NCBI GenBank assembly: GCA_028698995.1
Contig: JAQVVM010000027.1
Coordinates: forward strand, 1-59,024
DNA: 59,024 bases
Source of the DNA: Bacteroidales bacterium
GTDB lineage: Bacteria; Bacteroidota; Bacteroidia; Bacteroidales; PXBB01
Direction of reading: 5' to 3'
How positions within the stretch are numbered: position 1 is the stretch's first letter; every line of letters begins with the position of its first letter. A model generated the notes under the pieces. That model saw only the letters and a list, made by a program, of their open reading frames with translations, did no database searches and had not been told where the DNA came from. Of the stretch, positions 26,743 to 36,802 are shown piece by piece. The position numbers and the translations under genes were made by a program.

Positions 26743-29700
26743 ATGTCAATAAATAGAAGAATCATAATATTTATTTTCTCCCTTTTAGTTTCATTTTTAT
26801 ATCAATCCGTTCAAGCTTCTCACTATATGGGCGGAGAGATAACATGGGAGTGCTTGCCCAACGGGCAATACAAATTTACCATGAAGGTATATAGAGAATG
26901 TGACGGTATTCAGTTTGGAGCAACTCAAACTCTGACTGTTACGGGACACCCTACAGTAACAACCATACCCTTGACAAGAATTACTCAAATTGATATTTCT
27001 CCATTATGTAACTCTATTGGTCCACATATTACATGTGCTACTGTAACAGCACCTAATCAAGGAGCTATTGAAGAACATATTTATGTATCAAATCCTGTTA
27101 CTTTGCCCGGTGTACCACCTGCATCGGGATGGATTTTTAACTGGGGTGATTGTTGCAGAAATCCTTCAACCAACATTACAAATGCATCTTCAAAAAACTG
27201 GCGTTTAAGAGCTGCTATGTTCCCTTACACCCCACCGGGTTCAACTGTTCCTATTCAGGCTAACCCCTGTTTTGACAATTCTCCTGTTTTTGCAGAAAGA
27301 CCATCTACTGTCATTTGCACCAGTTATCCATTTACTTACAACCATAATGCTTTTGATTACGAGTTAGATTCGTTGGCTTACGAATGGGCACCACCCTTAG
27401 AAAACCTCAATCAACCCGTTACGACCTGGGCTACAGGTTATAGCTATTTAAGCCCTTTGCCAAGCACCGTACACAATCCGAATAATGTTCCTGCGACTGT
27501 TAACCCATATACCGGAGAAATTTCATTTACATCATTTACTCAGGGCGCTTTCCAAACTGTAATTAAAGTTACAGCTTATAAATGCGGCATAAAAGTGGCT
27601 GAGATATTCAGAGAAATGCAAATTGTGCTTTTAGCTTGTGGCATAAATAATCCACCTGTAGTAACAGCCCCCTTTCAGGATCCCATTTCAGGTTTATACA
27701 CATTATATGTCGATACTGTTTATGCTGGCGCACTTGTCACTTTCCCCATGTCGGGTACTGACTTTGAGTTTTTACCAAACAATCAACCCCAGACAATGAC
27801 CATTACAGCATCAGGCTCTCAATTTGGGGCCAATTATTCCAACACTACCAGTGGGTGTATCAATCCACCTTGCGCTGTATTAAACCCGCCACCTCCTATT
27901 ACAGGGCAATTTGGGGTTCAGACAAATTTCTCGTGGCAAACTGATTGCAGCCATTTGGCAAGTCCTACAGGGTGTGGGACCACGTCTAACATTTACAATT
28001 TTCTTATCAAAGTACAGGATGACTTCTGTCCTGCTCCTGCCATAAATATAAGTACAATTACAATCATCGTTTTACCTCCGCCTGTACTGGCCACTCCTGA
28101 TTTTAGATGTGTCAGCGTAGCTGCAAACGGAGATGTGACATTGAACTGGATAGCTCCCGTTGATAGTTTTAACAGTTTCAACAGTTATCATATTTTTTCA
28201 TCTACAAGCCCAACAGGACCATTTACCCTTGTAGATACTGTCCCAATTTTAAGTCAGACATCATATACCCATGTAGGAGCCAATGCTAACACTAACAGTG
28301 TTTATTATTACATTCAAACACGATCTGGTTGCGATGGTTTGCCTCAATTCTGGTCAATTTCAACTGACACCTTACAAAGCATTAATTTGACGGCTGTTAA
28401 CAATGGATCTGGAAATGCCCAATTAGACTGGAATCCCATTTCTAACCCCTTGTTGCCAACATCTGACACATGGTATATGATTTACAGGGAATACCCTTCC
28501 GGTATATGGCAACTTATTGATTCCACACAAAGCTTACAATATTTTGAAGCTATTACTTTGTGTAATGCCAATATCAACTACCGCATTGAAATTGCTGACT
28601 CATCAGGCTGTATTTCTGTTTCCAATATTGATGGTGATGTATTTCAGGATCTCATAGCACCTGATGAACCATTACTTGACAGTGTCAGCGTTAATATAAC
28701 AGACGGCACTGTTTCAATTGGATGGACACCAAGCATTTCTCCTGATGCAGATGGGTATGTTGTTTATCAAAATATTGGAGGAATCTGGACAGCTATTGAT
28801 ACTGTTTGGGGAGGCAGCAGCGCTTCTTATTTACACAGCCCATCAAATGCCAACAGCGCTTCTCAATCATACACAATTGCTGCTTTTGATAGTTGTATGA
28901 ATATTAGTCCAATGGTGTTGGAGCATAAAACTATTTATTTAACTGCATCCATAGATATTTGTGATGCTATTATGACACTAAACTGGACGCCTTATATTAA
29001 CATGTCACCTCTTCTTACAGGGTATAGGGTATGGTGCAGCGAGAACAATGGTCCATGGAATTTACTTTCTACAGTCTCTGCAGGAACTACTACTTACACA
29101 CATAGTGGTCTTCAAGCATCAACAGAATATTGTTACTATATTCAAGCCTTTAATGACAACGGTATTTCGTCTTCGTCAAATAAAGTTTGCATGTTAGCTG
29201 TTTCCCAGCTTCAACCACAATTTGTTTATCTAAAAACAGCAACTGTTGTGAATAATTCTTATGTGGATGTCTCTTTTCTAGCTGATAGTGCAGCCTATAT
29301 CAAACAGTTTAAAATTCAGCGTTCGCTAAGTTCCACAGGACCTTTCACTACTATTGCGAGCTTGCCATTTACTTCTCCAAGTTTAACATATTCTGACCTG
29401 ACAGCTTTGGTTAATTACAACAGCTATTATTACAAAATAGTTGTGGTTGACAGTTGTGATAACGAGATTTCATCGAACTTAGGACGAACCATTTACCTTA
29501 CAGCAGAAGGAATTGGAGATATGACAAATGAAATTTATTGGAATAACTATGAGTTATGGTCAGGCACAGTTCAATCATACAATATTTACCGAAAAGTGGA
29601 CGACAACTTTGAACCATTAGCGAATGTGCCTTCCAATGTAAATTCCTATGTTGACAATGTATCTAACTTTACATCATCCGAAGGTCTGTTTACCTATTAC

Positions 29701-30054
29701 GTTGTTGCCAATGAAGGTCTTGGCAACATTTACAACCTGAGTGAAGTAAGTACATCTAACCAAGCCATTGCCAAGCAAATCCCCAAAATGTTTGTCCCTA
29801 GTGCCTTTGTTCCCAAAGGTTACAATAAAGTTTTTAAACCCTTCGGGATTTTTATAGATGCATCAGATTACAGCTTCCTGATTTTCAGCCGCTGGGGTGA
29901 AGTAATTTTTGAAACTACTGATCCTAACGTTGGATGGGATGGTACATACAGAGGCAATGATGCTCAGTTTGGCGTATATACTTATTTGATACAATTCCGA
30001 AATACAGACAATGTCCTTATACAGAAAAGAGGAACTGTAACACTTCTTCGTTAA
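26743..30054 (+). CDS. T9SS type B (gliding-type C-terminal) multidomain secreted protein
   Basis: This 1103-residue secreted protein has a signal peptide ending near VQAS. An N-terminal module begins SHYMGGEITWEC, a start seen in many large Bacteroidota surface proteins. Several fibronectin type III-like modules fill about 450-1000. The last ~90 residues form the gliding-motility-associated C-terminal domain (CHU_C): FVPSAFVP, FSRWGEVIFET, VGWDGTYRG and a final RGTVTLLR. This is the type B T9SS signal; type B substrates are often handled with PorP/SprF-like proteins, none of which are in the window. It is probably an adhesin. It stands alone after the M16 pair. Confidence 0.88.
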   Translation: MSINRRIIIFIFSLLVSFLYQSVQASHYMGGEITWECLPNGQYKFTMKVYRECDGIQFGATQTLTVTGHPTVTTIPLTRITQIDISPLCNSIGPHITCATVTAPNQGAIEEHIYVSNPVTLPGVPPASGWIFNWGDCCRNPSTNITNASSKNWRLRAAMFPYTPPGSTVPIQANPCFDNSPVFAERPSTVICTSYPFTYNHNAFDYELDSLAYEWAPPLENLNQPVTTWATGYSYLSPLPSTVHNPNNVPATVNPYTGEISFTSFTQGAFQTVIKVTAYKCGIKVAEIFREMQIVLLACGINNPPVVTAPFQDPISGLYTLYVDTVYAGALVTFPMSGTDFEFLPNNQPQTMTITASGSQFGANYSNTTSGCINPPCAVLNPPPPITGQFGVQTNFSWQTDCSHLASPTGCGTTSNIYNFLIKVQDDFCPAPAINISTITIIVLPPPVLATPDFRCVSVAANGDVTLNWIAPVDSFNSFNSYHIFSSTSPTGPFTLVDTVPILSQTSYTHVGANANTNSVYYYIQTRSGCDGLPQFWSISTDTLQSINLTAVNNGSGNAQLDWNPISNPLLPTSDTWYMIYREYPSGIWQLIDSTQSLQYFEAITLCNANINYRIEIADSSGCISVSNIDGDVFQDLIAPDEPLLDSVSVNITDGTVSIGWTPSISPDADGYVVYQNIGGIWTAIDTVWGGSSASYLHSPSNANSASQSYTIAAFDSCMNISPMVLEHKTIYLTASIDICDAIMTLNWTPYINMSPLLTGYRVWCSENNGPWNLLSTVSAGTTTYTHSGLQASTEYCYYIQAFNDNGISSSSNKVCMLAVSQLQPQFVYLKTATVVNNSYVDVSFLADSAAYIKQFKIQRSLSSTGPFTTIASLPFTSPSLTYSDLTALVNYNSYYYKIVVVDSCDNEISSNLGRTIYLTAEGIGDMTNEIYWNNYELWSGTVQSYNIYRKVDDNFEPLANVPSNVNSYVDNVSNFTSSEGLFTYYVVANEGLGNIYNLSEVSTSNQAIAKQIPKMFVPSAFVPKGYNKVFKPFGIFIDASDYSFLIFSRWGEVIFETTDPNVGWDGTYRGNDAQFGVYTYLIQFRNTDNVLIQKRGTVTLLR

Positions 30055-30103
30055 TAAATTGCTGCTTTAATTTCAATCCCTTAGTTATTTTTAAGGAATC
30101 CTA

Positions 30104-31399
30104 TTATTCAATAATTAGTCTTCCCCATTGTTCTGTGTTATTATTGAGAAGATTCAACCTATACATATACAGACCCGAAGAAATGGAAGGTTTATAAATT
30201 AATTGATTACTACTAAGGTGTGAGAAATGGCATAATTCGCGTCCAAAAACATCGTAAATATATAAATCAAATTCAGTATCATTAGGTGTTTCTACTACAA
30301 AGTATTCTTTAATCGGATTTGGAAAAAGCAAGCACAATTTACCCTCAGAAGAATTTGACAAGCCGGCAGCAGAACCTATATAAAGCGATGCAGTTTCAGT
30401 TGTATCTGTTGGGGGAGAACAAACACCTTGAATGATGCATCTGAATTTATACGTATGCCAGAATAAAGGTGGGTTTACAATTGTAAGAGAAGGAGTCGTT
30501 ACCGGAGGGAAAAGAGCAGTTGAACTCCAGTTTAAACCTCCATCCGAACTGACTTCCCAAAGATAAGTTGCCCCTGCACCATTTGCTTGGGCATGAAATA
30601 CTGCTGTTCCTCCCGGATTAATGACCGTATCAGAAGGGTGCGATAATATATTGGGTACAACTTCCAAAAGCGCTTCATCAGAATAAATACCACAAACAGG
30701 ATATCCCATTTGACATCTGTAAAGGTTATTATTCATTTGTCCACGAGTTATGATTTGCATTATTTCTGAATCAGCACCCGAGTATTTATAATCATCGTGA
30801 ATCATCGCCCATGTAGTTCCACCATCAACACTCTCCTGCCATTGAAAAATAGAGTTTCCGGAAGAAGAAGCAATCATATGAATGGTATCAAATGCACAAG
30901 CAGAAACATCTAAGGGCTGAGAATTTATCAGGGCCGGGATTGCTAAAACACCATCAATAAAAGGGAGATTAAGAAAAACGGATCCGGAACTTAAATAATA
31001 GGCCGTGTCCCATTCAAAGGGCATAGATTGGACAATTGGTGCAGTTACCAAAAACTTTAGGATAAACAATGTATCGTCACCAAGGCTGAAAGTCATATTA
31101 TTTTTAATATCAATAAAAATCTGACCGGTAATACTATTCCCAACAATGCTAACATTATCAAGCCAGGGCTGAAGATTATCATAGGCTACAAAAGTAAAAA
31201 CAGAGGGTGAATAATTTAATATGCCATTTACTCCTTTGATATGATTAAGTGCATTTGCATAAACAGGAAGCTCAATGATAGTTTCATTGTCATAACACAA
31301 TTCTCCGGCACCAATAGCAACAGCTCCTGCATTGAAACAATTCAAGCATAAGAAAATAACGATAAATGAAAACACATTTCTGAAAAAGTATTTTTGCAT
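30104..31399 (-). CDS. Cohesin-like/Ig-like secreted protein with T9SS sorting domain
   Basis: This 431-residue exported protein has a signal peptide (to about 28), then a beta-rich domain (about 30-155) resembling cohesin modules (IELPVYANAL, GILNYSPSVFTF, LGDDTLFILKF). Two Ig-like segments follow (WQESVDGGTTW and WEVSSDGGLNW are paired), then a type A T9SS sorting domain (LFPNPIKEYF, SSGLYMYRL). It begins 8 bases after the stop of the putative dual-membrane anti-sigma gene, so it is the third gene of that unit and may be a product controlled by it. A true cohesin would bind dockerin; no dockerin is seen in the window. Confidence 0.78.
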   Translation of the reverse strand: MQKYFFRNVFSFIVIFLCLNCFNAGAVAIGAGELCYDNETIIELPVYANALNHIKGVNGILNYSPSVFTFVAYDNLQPWLDNVSIVGNSITGQIFIDIKNNMTFSLGDDTLFILKFLVTAPIVQSMPFEWDTAYYLSSGSVFLNLPFIDGVLAIPALINSQPLDVSACAFDTIHMIASSSGNSIFQWQESVDGGTTWAMIHDDYKYSGADSEIMQIITRGQMNNNLYRCQMGYPVCGIYSDEALLEVVPNILSHPSDTVINPGGTAVFHAQANGAGATYLWEVSSDGGLNWSSTALFPPVTTPSLTIVNPPLFWHTYKFRCIIQGVCSPPTDTTETASLYIGSAAGLSNSSEGKLCLLFPNPIKEYFVVETPNDTEFDLYIYDVFGRELCHFSHLSSNQLIYKPSISSGLYMYRLNLLNNNTEQWGRLIIE

Positions 31400-31407
31400 A
31401 CTCCGGT

Positions 31408-32913
31408 TTATTTAATCTTAAAAGTAAGACCCAATCTCAGCCCTAACTGATTGTAATTTTGTTTGACGGCATAATCTTCATTAAAAATACTGCCAATCGT
31501 TTGATTAAATTCTGGTTGAATAGTAAAAGAACTTATTGAATTAAAACTGTAACAATAAATAAGGGATAAACTATATGCTGTGACGTTTCTGCTTACAATT
31601 GATTCGACCTCCTGAGCATGCAAGAATTCATCAGCAGTAGTGTTTAACAAGCCGGCATTTTGTTTCAGAATTCTCAGGTATGAAACTCCTAAAGAGAAAC
31701 CAATTCTATGTTTTTCAGATTGCACAAAATAATACCCAATATTCAAAGGAATATTTAAATATGTATATGAATTATTCCTTTTGTTTAGGATATTTCTGAA
31801 TGTGGTGTCAGCAGAACTAATCCATGTTGAATCAAACACAACAATAGTATTGTTAATATTATTTGGATCGGGGATGGTGTAGGTGTAATGGTTGAAGTAG
31901 CCTCCGGAAGTATCAATATTATCAACTGTATTGAAATTATAATTTAATTTCTCACCTAAAGTTTGATACGATAGTCCGGTATTGAGGAAAAACCTATCCA
32001 CTTCCAATTGCAAAGAGAAACCATAATTCGCTGATAATAAAGGCATTTCAGAATCATCTCTCAGCTTGTGGTAAACAGGATCAACAGCAGTAGTTTCAGT
32101 TATAGATTTTGTTGTATAAGTAGGTGTTGCAAAAACACCAATTCTGAATAAGACAGGTTTTCTTGCTTTTGGTTTTACATAGGGAGGGGTGTTGTCTTCG
32201 GTATTGCTCATGGTATTTTCTTCAACTAATTCGGGTGTAGTCACATTATTGTTTATCAAAACAGAAGGGGTGAATTCTTCATAGTTTTGAACAGATGCAT
32301 TATTTCCCTCATCCTGAGGCATTGCAATCAGACTTTCTTCGTTCACTTCACTGACAGGAATAAGTTCATTTTCAGGTTTGTCGGTTTGTTCTTGAAAATC
32401 ACTTAAAGATTCAGCGGACTGATTATGAAGCTGAGTTTGAATAATTGTTGAAACATTATTACCAGAAAAGCCTGAAGCATAGGATTTTGAATTATTGGAG
32501 TTGGTAGAATTATTTGTATTATCTGTTTTATCTTCGGATTCAGAAGGAACGCTGTTGTTTTCGGGAGTAACAATATCTGAATTATCAATAGGATTCAATA
32601 TATCATTGTTAATTTTTCCCGATAAATCTAACAAGGAATCATTACTTTTCTCATTAAGGGTATTTTGAGAGAGTTCTAACTGATGTTTAAAAGTTTGTTG
32701 TTTAATGAAAGATGTTATAAAAGAGACAGCCACAATGCAAACAATAACGCCTAAACCGATAAGGATGATTAATTTTGGCAGTTTAGTCCACCAAGGTATT
32801 GCTTTCTTGGATTGTTTATCGGAAATGGCATCCCACATACCATCCGGGGGATCCTCGGTATAGTGACTCAAACCATTTTTGAAAATGTCGTCTATATTAT
32901 TTTCTTTTGACAT
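31408..32913 (-). CDS. Putative dual-membrane-spanning anti-sigma factor with outer-membrane barrel
   Basis: The 501-residue protein has four parts. A cytoplasmic N-terminus (1-45) carries the motif YTEDPPDGMWDAI, common in proteins beside Bacteroidota ECF sigma factors. One inner-membrane helix lies at 46-70. A long Asn/Ser/Glu-rich disordered linker (about 71-252) follows. A beta-barrel-like domain (about 254-501) resembles PorT/OMP_b-brl_2 barrels and ends with an alternating pattern (LGLRLGLTFKIK). This is the layout of the Dma anti-sigma factors described in Bacteroides thetaiotaomicron. The start overlaps the sigma stop (TAATG). The predicted job is to hold the sigma factor and release it upon outer-membrane stress or ligand. 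Confidence 0.75.
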   Translation of the reverse strand: MSKENNIDDIFKNGLSHYTEDPPDGMWDAISDKQSKKAIPWWTKLPKLIILIGLGVIVCIVAVSFITSFIKQQTFKHQLELSQNTLNEKSNDSLLDLSGKINNDILNPIDNSDIVTPENNSVPSESEDKTDNTNNSTNSNNSKSYASGFSGNNVSTIIQTQLHNQSAESLSDFQEQTDKPENELIPVSEVNEESLIAMPQDEGNNASVQNYEEFTPSVLINNNVTTPELVEENTMSNTEDNTPPYVKPKARKPVLFRIGVFATPTYTTKSITETTAVDPVYHKLRDDSEMPLLSANYGFSLQLEVDRFFLNTGLSYQTLGEKLNYNFNTVDNIDTSGGYFNHYTYTIPDPNNINNTIVVFDSTWISSADTTFRNILNKRNNSYTYLNIPLNIGYYFVQSEKHRIGFSLGVSYLRILKQNAGLLNTTADEFLHAQEVESIVSRNVTAYSLSLIYCYSFNSISSFTIQPEFNQTIGSIFNEDYAVKQNYNQLGLRLGLTFKIK

Positions 32914-33464
32914 TATACTGTAATTGCTTTTTGATTATTTATTAGCTTTTTTTGTAACACCTGACGTGCTCTGCTTAACTGAGATTTTGATGTATTTTCG
33001 TTGATATTCAGCATCTCTGCAATTTGTTTATGACTGAATCCTTCTATGGCATATAAGTTAAAAACCACTCTGTATCCATCAGGTAAGGACTGCACCATAG
33101 CCATTAATTCTTCAGAACTGAATTTTTGTTCATGCAATTCATTTGCACCTGCCAAATCGTTTTCATTAATATCATCATAATTTTGCATAAAACTGAATTT
33201 TAAATTTGCTTTATAATGATTCAGTGCTGTATTAACAACTATTCTTTTCAACCATCCTTCAAAAGAGCCTTCCATTCTAAATGTTTTGATGCCGGAGAAA
33301 ATCTTCACAAAGCCTTCCTGTAAAACATCTTCAGCATCTTCTCTGCATTTGCAATAACGTAAGGATAAACCAAACAAAACCGCTTTATACTTTTTAAATA
33401 AAAGCTCTTGGCAGCGTTTATCCCCTTTGCAACATCCTTCAATTATCTGAGCTTCATTCCACAT
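32913..33464 (-). CDS. ECF RNA polymerase sigma factor
   Basis: This is a 183-residue sigma-70 family ECF factor. Region 2 spans about 25-95 (DAEDVLQEGFVKIF, with SFEGWLKRIVVNTALNHYK). Region 4 spans about 125-178 (LPDGYRVVFNLYAIEGFSHKQIA, then LNINENTSKSQLSRAR). The start ATG 33464 (MWNEAQII) is chosen because the frame continues upstream only as AT-rich hydrophobic codons. Its stop overlaps the start of the membrane-spanning partner by one base, the classic sigma/anti-sigma coupling. It is divergent from the TraB/GumN gene across a ~130-base region. Confidence 0.92.
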   Translation of the reverse strand: MWNEAQIIEGCCKGDKRCQELLFKKYKAVLFGLSLRYCKCREDAEDVLQEGFVKIFSGIKTFRMEGSFEGWLKRIVVNTALNHYKANLKFSFMQNYDDINENDLAGANELHEQKFSSEELMAMVQSLPDGYRVVFNLYAIEGFSHKQIAEMLNINENTSKSQLSRARQVLQKKLINNQKAITV

Positions 33465-33591
33465 TGAGTTGTTTATTATATAGACACATATTATTATAAA
33501 AAGGTTGCATAAGTAGTGAAAAAAAAGTAAAAAAATATAAGATATTTTATACTTTAGCAAAGTGAATATAAATTTAGATAAAATATACAAT

Positions 33592-34455
33592 ATGCGCATA
33601 AATCATTTTCTTACAGCTCTAATTTTAACTTTATCAGCATCCGTTTTTTCACAAAACACACTTTTATGGGAGATTTGTGGCAGAAAAACCAAAGGGAAAT
33701 CCTATCTGTATGGTACAATGCACAGTATGGATGAACGTGCTTATGAATTCAACGACTCATTATTAATTGTTTTTGATAATTGTAAAGCTTATGCCATGGA
33801 ATTTGTACCCAATAAGAAAAACATGGATGCAGTCATGAAACACATGTATCTTCCTGAAGGAACGAGTTTGCAAGATTTGTACAGCGCGGAAGACTATCAG
33901 TTGTTATCTGATGCTGTAAAGCAGCACCTTGGTATGAGTATCCGGCTGTATGATAAAATGAAACCATTTTTTATTATGTCGATGTTTATGCAAAAAACGA
34001 TGAAAGCAGACAGGCCAACTTTTGTAGATCAGTTTTTATATAACCTGGCTATAGAAAAAGGGATGAAAACCATCAGCGTTGAAAAAGTAAAGGAGCAGAT
34101 TAAAGCCATTGAAGACACACCTGCAAGTGTGTTGACAGAGTATATCAAAAACATGGGTTCCGGAGAAGAAGAGCAACAGATGGAGGAATTAATAGAGGCT
34201 TATAGGACTCAGGATCTTGATAAAATGTCTGAGATTTCTAAGCGTGATACCTCAAATAAAGAAATGATGACATCTTTATTAACAGTGCGAAATATCACCA
34301 TGGCAAAAAGAATAGATAAAATGATAAGAAAGCGGTCAACATTTGTGGCCATAGGTGCTTTGCATTTGCCCGGAGAAGATGGAGTCATAGCACTTTTAAG
34401 GGAAAAGGGATATTGTGTGCGTCCGGTTTATGCACCTTATAATGCTGAAAAATAA
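33592..34455 (+). CDS. TraB/GumN family protein
   Basis: This 287-residue exported protein has a signal peptide ending VFSQ. The GumN/TraB signature appears as LLWEICGR, SYLYGTMHSMD near the start, and VAIGALHLPGEDGV near the end, with the two conserved histidines of a suspected metal-dependent hydrolase/protease fold (Tiki-like). ATG 33592 is chosen over an ATG ten codons upstream because the signal peptide begins at MRINHF. It is divergent from the sigma-factor unit and may share its control region. Confidence 0.85.
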   Translation: MRINHFLTALILTLSASVFSQNTLLWEICGRKTKGKSYLYGTMHSMDERAYEFNDSLLIVFDNCKAYAMEFVPNKKNMDAVMKHMYLPEGTSLQDLYSAEDYQLLSDAVKQHLGMSIRLYDKMKPFFIMSMFMQKTMKADRPTFVDQFLYNLAIEKGMKTISVEKVKEQIKAIEDTPASVLTEYIKNMGSGEEEQQMEELIEAYRTQDLDKMSEISKRDTSNKEMMTSLLTVRNITMAKRIDKMIRKRSTFVAIGALHLPGEDGVIALLREKGYCVRPVYAPYNAEK

Positions 34456-34523
34456 TGAAAACTATTTTGCTTTTATTAGCATTTTCTAGATAATTTTACA
34501 ACTCAATAAATACTATTTTTCAC

Positions 34524-36431
34524 ATGAGTGATTCAATAAAACACGAATGCGGCATAGCCATGATAAGGCTGCTGAAACCCCTTGAATACTATCAGGCAAA
34601 ATATAATACTTCCACATTTCCCCTTAATAAGTTGTACCTTTTAATGGAAAAGCAGCATAATAGAGGTCAGGATGGTGCAGGAGTTGCTTGTATAAAATTT
34701 AATATGAAACCGGGTCAAAAATACCTTAACCGTATCCGTTCAAATTCCAACACACCTATCAAGGATATCTTCAAGGATATTTTTACACAGATTAATGGTT
34801 ATGTAGGAGATAAGAAAGAAAGGTTCAATGATGTCAACGGGCTGAAGGAGTCGACTGATTTCATTGGAGAATTGTATCTGGGTCATCTCCGGTACGGTAC
34901 TTTCGGCAAGAATAAAATTGAACATTGTCACCCACTCATCAGAGAAAACTACTGGCAGTCGAAGAACCTGGTAATAGCCGGCAATTTTAATCTTACAAAT
35001 GTCAATGAGCTTTTCGACAGGCTTGTAAATATCGGACAACACCCCATTGAAACCTCTGACACAGTAACCATTCTTGAAAAAATAGGACATTACCTTGATG
35101 ATGAAAATGAGAAGCTCTACCGACATTTCAAAGCACAAGGCTTTTCAAAAAAGGATATTTCTCCTCTTATAGCCGAAAATATTGATATTCAAAAAATACT
35201 GGTAGAATCTTCCAAACACTGGGATGGTGGCTATGTTATCGGAGGTATGCTTGGGCATGGAGATGCATTCGTTTTAAGGGATCCTAACGGTATAAGACCG
35301 GCTTATTATTATGCAGATGACGAAATTATAATTGCTGCATCAGAAAGGCCGGGGATTCAAACAACTTTTAATATTTCGGCAGAAAAAATCATTGAACTAA
35401 AACCAGGTAACGCACTGATAATAAAGAAAAACGGAACTTTTAAAGAATGTGTATGTAAACATAGTGAGAAAATCAGTCCCTGTTCCTTTGAAAGAATTTA
35501 TTTTTCAAGAGGTACCGATGCTAAAATATATAGAGAAAGGCAGCAATTAGGCAGGGCACTTGTTCCCAGTATCCTAAAAGCCATCAACTTTGACCTCGAA
35601 AATACTGTTTTTTCGTACATTCCAAATACAGCGGCTTCTGCATTTTACGGGCTTATGGACGAACTTAATATTTTTTTAAATACCGTTAAAAAGGACTTGT
35701 TCATCAGCAATGCCAAAAATCTCACACCTGAAAAAATTGATGAGATTTTAAGCATGAAAGTACGCATGGAAAAGGTAGCCGTCAAGGATGTGAAACTTCG
35801 TACTTTCATTGCTCAGGATGAAGCCAGAGATGATATGGTTGCACATGTTTACGATATCACCTACGGTTCCATCAGAGAAGGTATTGACAACCTTGTAGTT
35901 ATTGACGATTCAATAGTAAGAGGGACTACAATAAAACACAGTGTTATTAAGATTTTAGACAGACTCAAGCCAAAATCAATAATAATTGCTTCATCAGCAC
36001 CACAAATACGCTATCCCGACTGCTACGGTATAGATATGGCTAGACTTGATGATTTTATTGCTTTTAAAGCAGCAATTGAATTATTGAAAGATACAAAACA
36101 AGAGGGTGTGATTAATGAGGTGTATAAAAAATGTATTGAGCAGGTTCATTTACCTAAAGAGGAAATTGTTAACCACGTAAAACACATCTATGATGTCCTA
36201 AAAACTGATCAGATTTCAGAAAAAATAGCCTCCATGGTAACAGATAAGGATGTTAAGGCCAAGGTAAAAATTATTTTCCAATCAATTGAGGATCTGCATA
36301 AAGCCTGCCCTAACAACAAGGGGGACTGGTATTTTACAGGTAATTATCCAACACCCGGTGGCAACAAAGTGGTTAACAAAGCATTTATAAATTACATAAA
36401 AGGGATTAAGGAAAGACCTTATAATTTTTGA
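34524..36431 (+). CDS. purF: Amidophosphoribosyltransferase, long Bacteroidota type
   Basis: This enzyme catalyses the first committed step of de novo purine synthesis: PRPP plus glutamine to phosphoribosylamine. The 635-residue protein has an N-terminal Ntn glutaminase domain with the nucleophile Cys9 (HECGIAM), exposed only if eight residues are removed, then RGQDGAGVA and GHLRYGT. The phosphoribosyltransferase domain has the PRPP loop VVIDDSIVRGTT starting at 458. About 130 extra residues follow the PRTase core, typical of the long form in this phylum. Cys ligands of the B. subtilis 4Fe-4S cluster are not obvious. It stands apart from purE (27 kb away). Confidence 0.92.
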   Translation: MSDSIKHECGIAMIRLLKPLEYYQAKYNTSTFPLNKLYLLMEKQHNRGQDGAGVACIKFNMKPGQKYLNRIRSNSNTPIKDIFKDIFTQINGYVGDKKERFNDVNGLKESTDFIGELYLGHLRYGTFGKNKIEHCHPLIRENYWQSKNLVIAGNFNLTNVNELFDRLVNIGQHPIETSDTVTILEKIGHYLDDENEKLYRHFKAQGFSKKDISPLIAENIDIQKILVESSKHWDGGYVIGGMLGHGDAFVLRDPNGIRPAYYYADDEIIIAASERPGIQTTFNISAEKIIELKPGNALIIKKNGTFKECVCKHSEKISPCSFERIYFSRGTDAKIYRERQQLGRALVPSILKAINFDLENTVFSYIPNTAASAFYGLMDELNIFLNTVKKDLFISNAKNLTPEKIDEILSMKVRMEKVAVKDVKLRTFIAQDEARDDMVAHVYDITYGSIREGIDNLVVIDDSIVRGTTIKHSVIKILDRLKPKSIIIASSAPQIRYPDCYGIDMARLDDFIAFKAAIELLKDTKQEGVINEVYKKCIEQVHLPKEEIVNHVKHIYDVLKTDQISEKIASMVTDKDVKAKVKIIFQSIEDLHKACPNNKGDWYFTGNYPTPGGNKVVNKAFINYIKGIKERPYNF

Positions 36432-36510
36432 TAATGTTCTGAATAATCTGAATGAACAGTGGTATTCATGTTGGGGGCATTAATAAATTACACAAATTTC
36501 AAGTTAATAT

Positions 36511-36613
36511 AGTCCGTAGGACTTTAATATTAATAAAAAAATGTAAGTTCATTTTTTTATTGTCCGCATGGACATTAACGGAAGTTTTTCTTATGTTAAT
36601 TCCCTGACGGGAA
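36511..36613. repeat. Three short GC hairpins (REP-like)
   Basis: Three compact hairpins occur in about 100 bases: AGTCC-GTA-GGACT at 36511-36523, TGTCC-GCAT-GGACA at 36561-36574 and TTCCC-TGAC-GGGAA at 36600-36613, with TTAATAT flanks. They resemble the compact hairpins at 5446-5492. No gene is present in 36432-37082. Confidence 0.65.
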
Positions 36614-36735
36614 AATCATCTGACTCTTGACTTCGACACTTTGAAAAATTTATTTTAAAACTTGCTGTATATAATGTATTTGCAGATTTTATAAAACCAA
36701 TTTTGGTGATTCACTCAAATAAATAATTAATATTT

Positions 36736-36802
36736 GTTACTTTGTCTTGACACAAAGTAACGCAAAAGTCAAGGCTGCTTAAAAATTTGCTAAAATCTTC
36801 GG
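36736..36802. repeat. Dispersed hairpin-plus-tail repeat, clearest copy
   Basis: It begins with the perfect hairpin GTTACTTTG-TCTTGACA-CAAAGTAAC (36736-36761) and continues GCAAAAGTCAAGGCTGC then TTAAAAATTTGCTAAAATC. The tail matches 13811-13842 almost exactly, 23 kb away between unrelated genes. Further on, GGCCGTTCCGGC at 36953-36965 makes another small hairpin. Confidence 0.75.
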
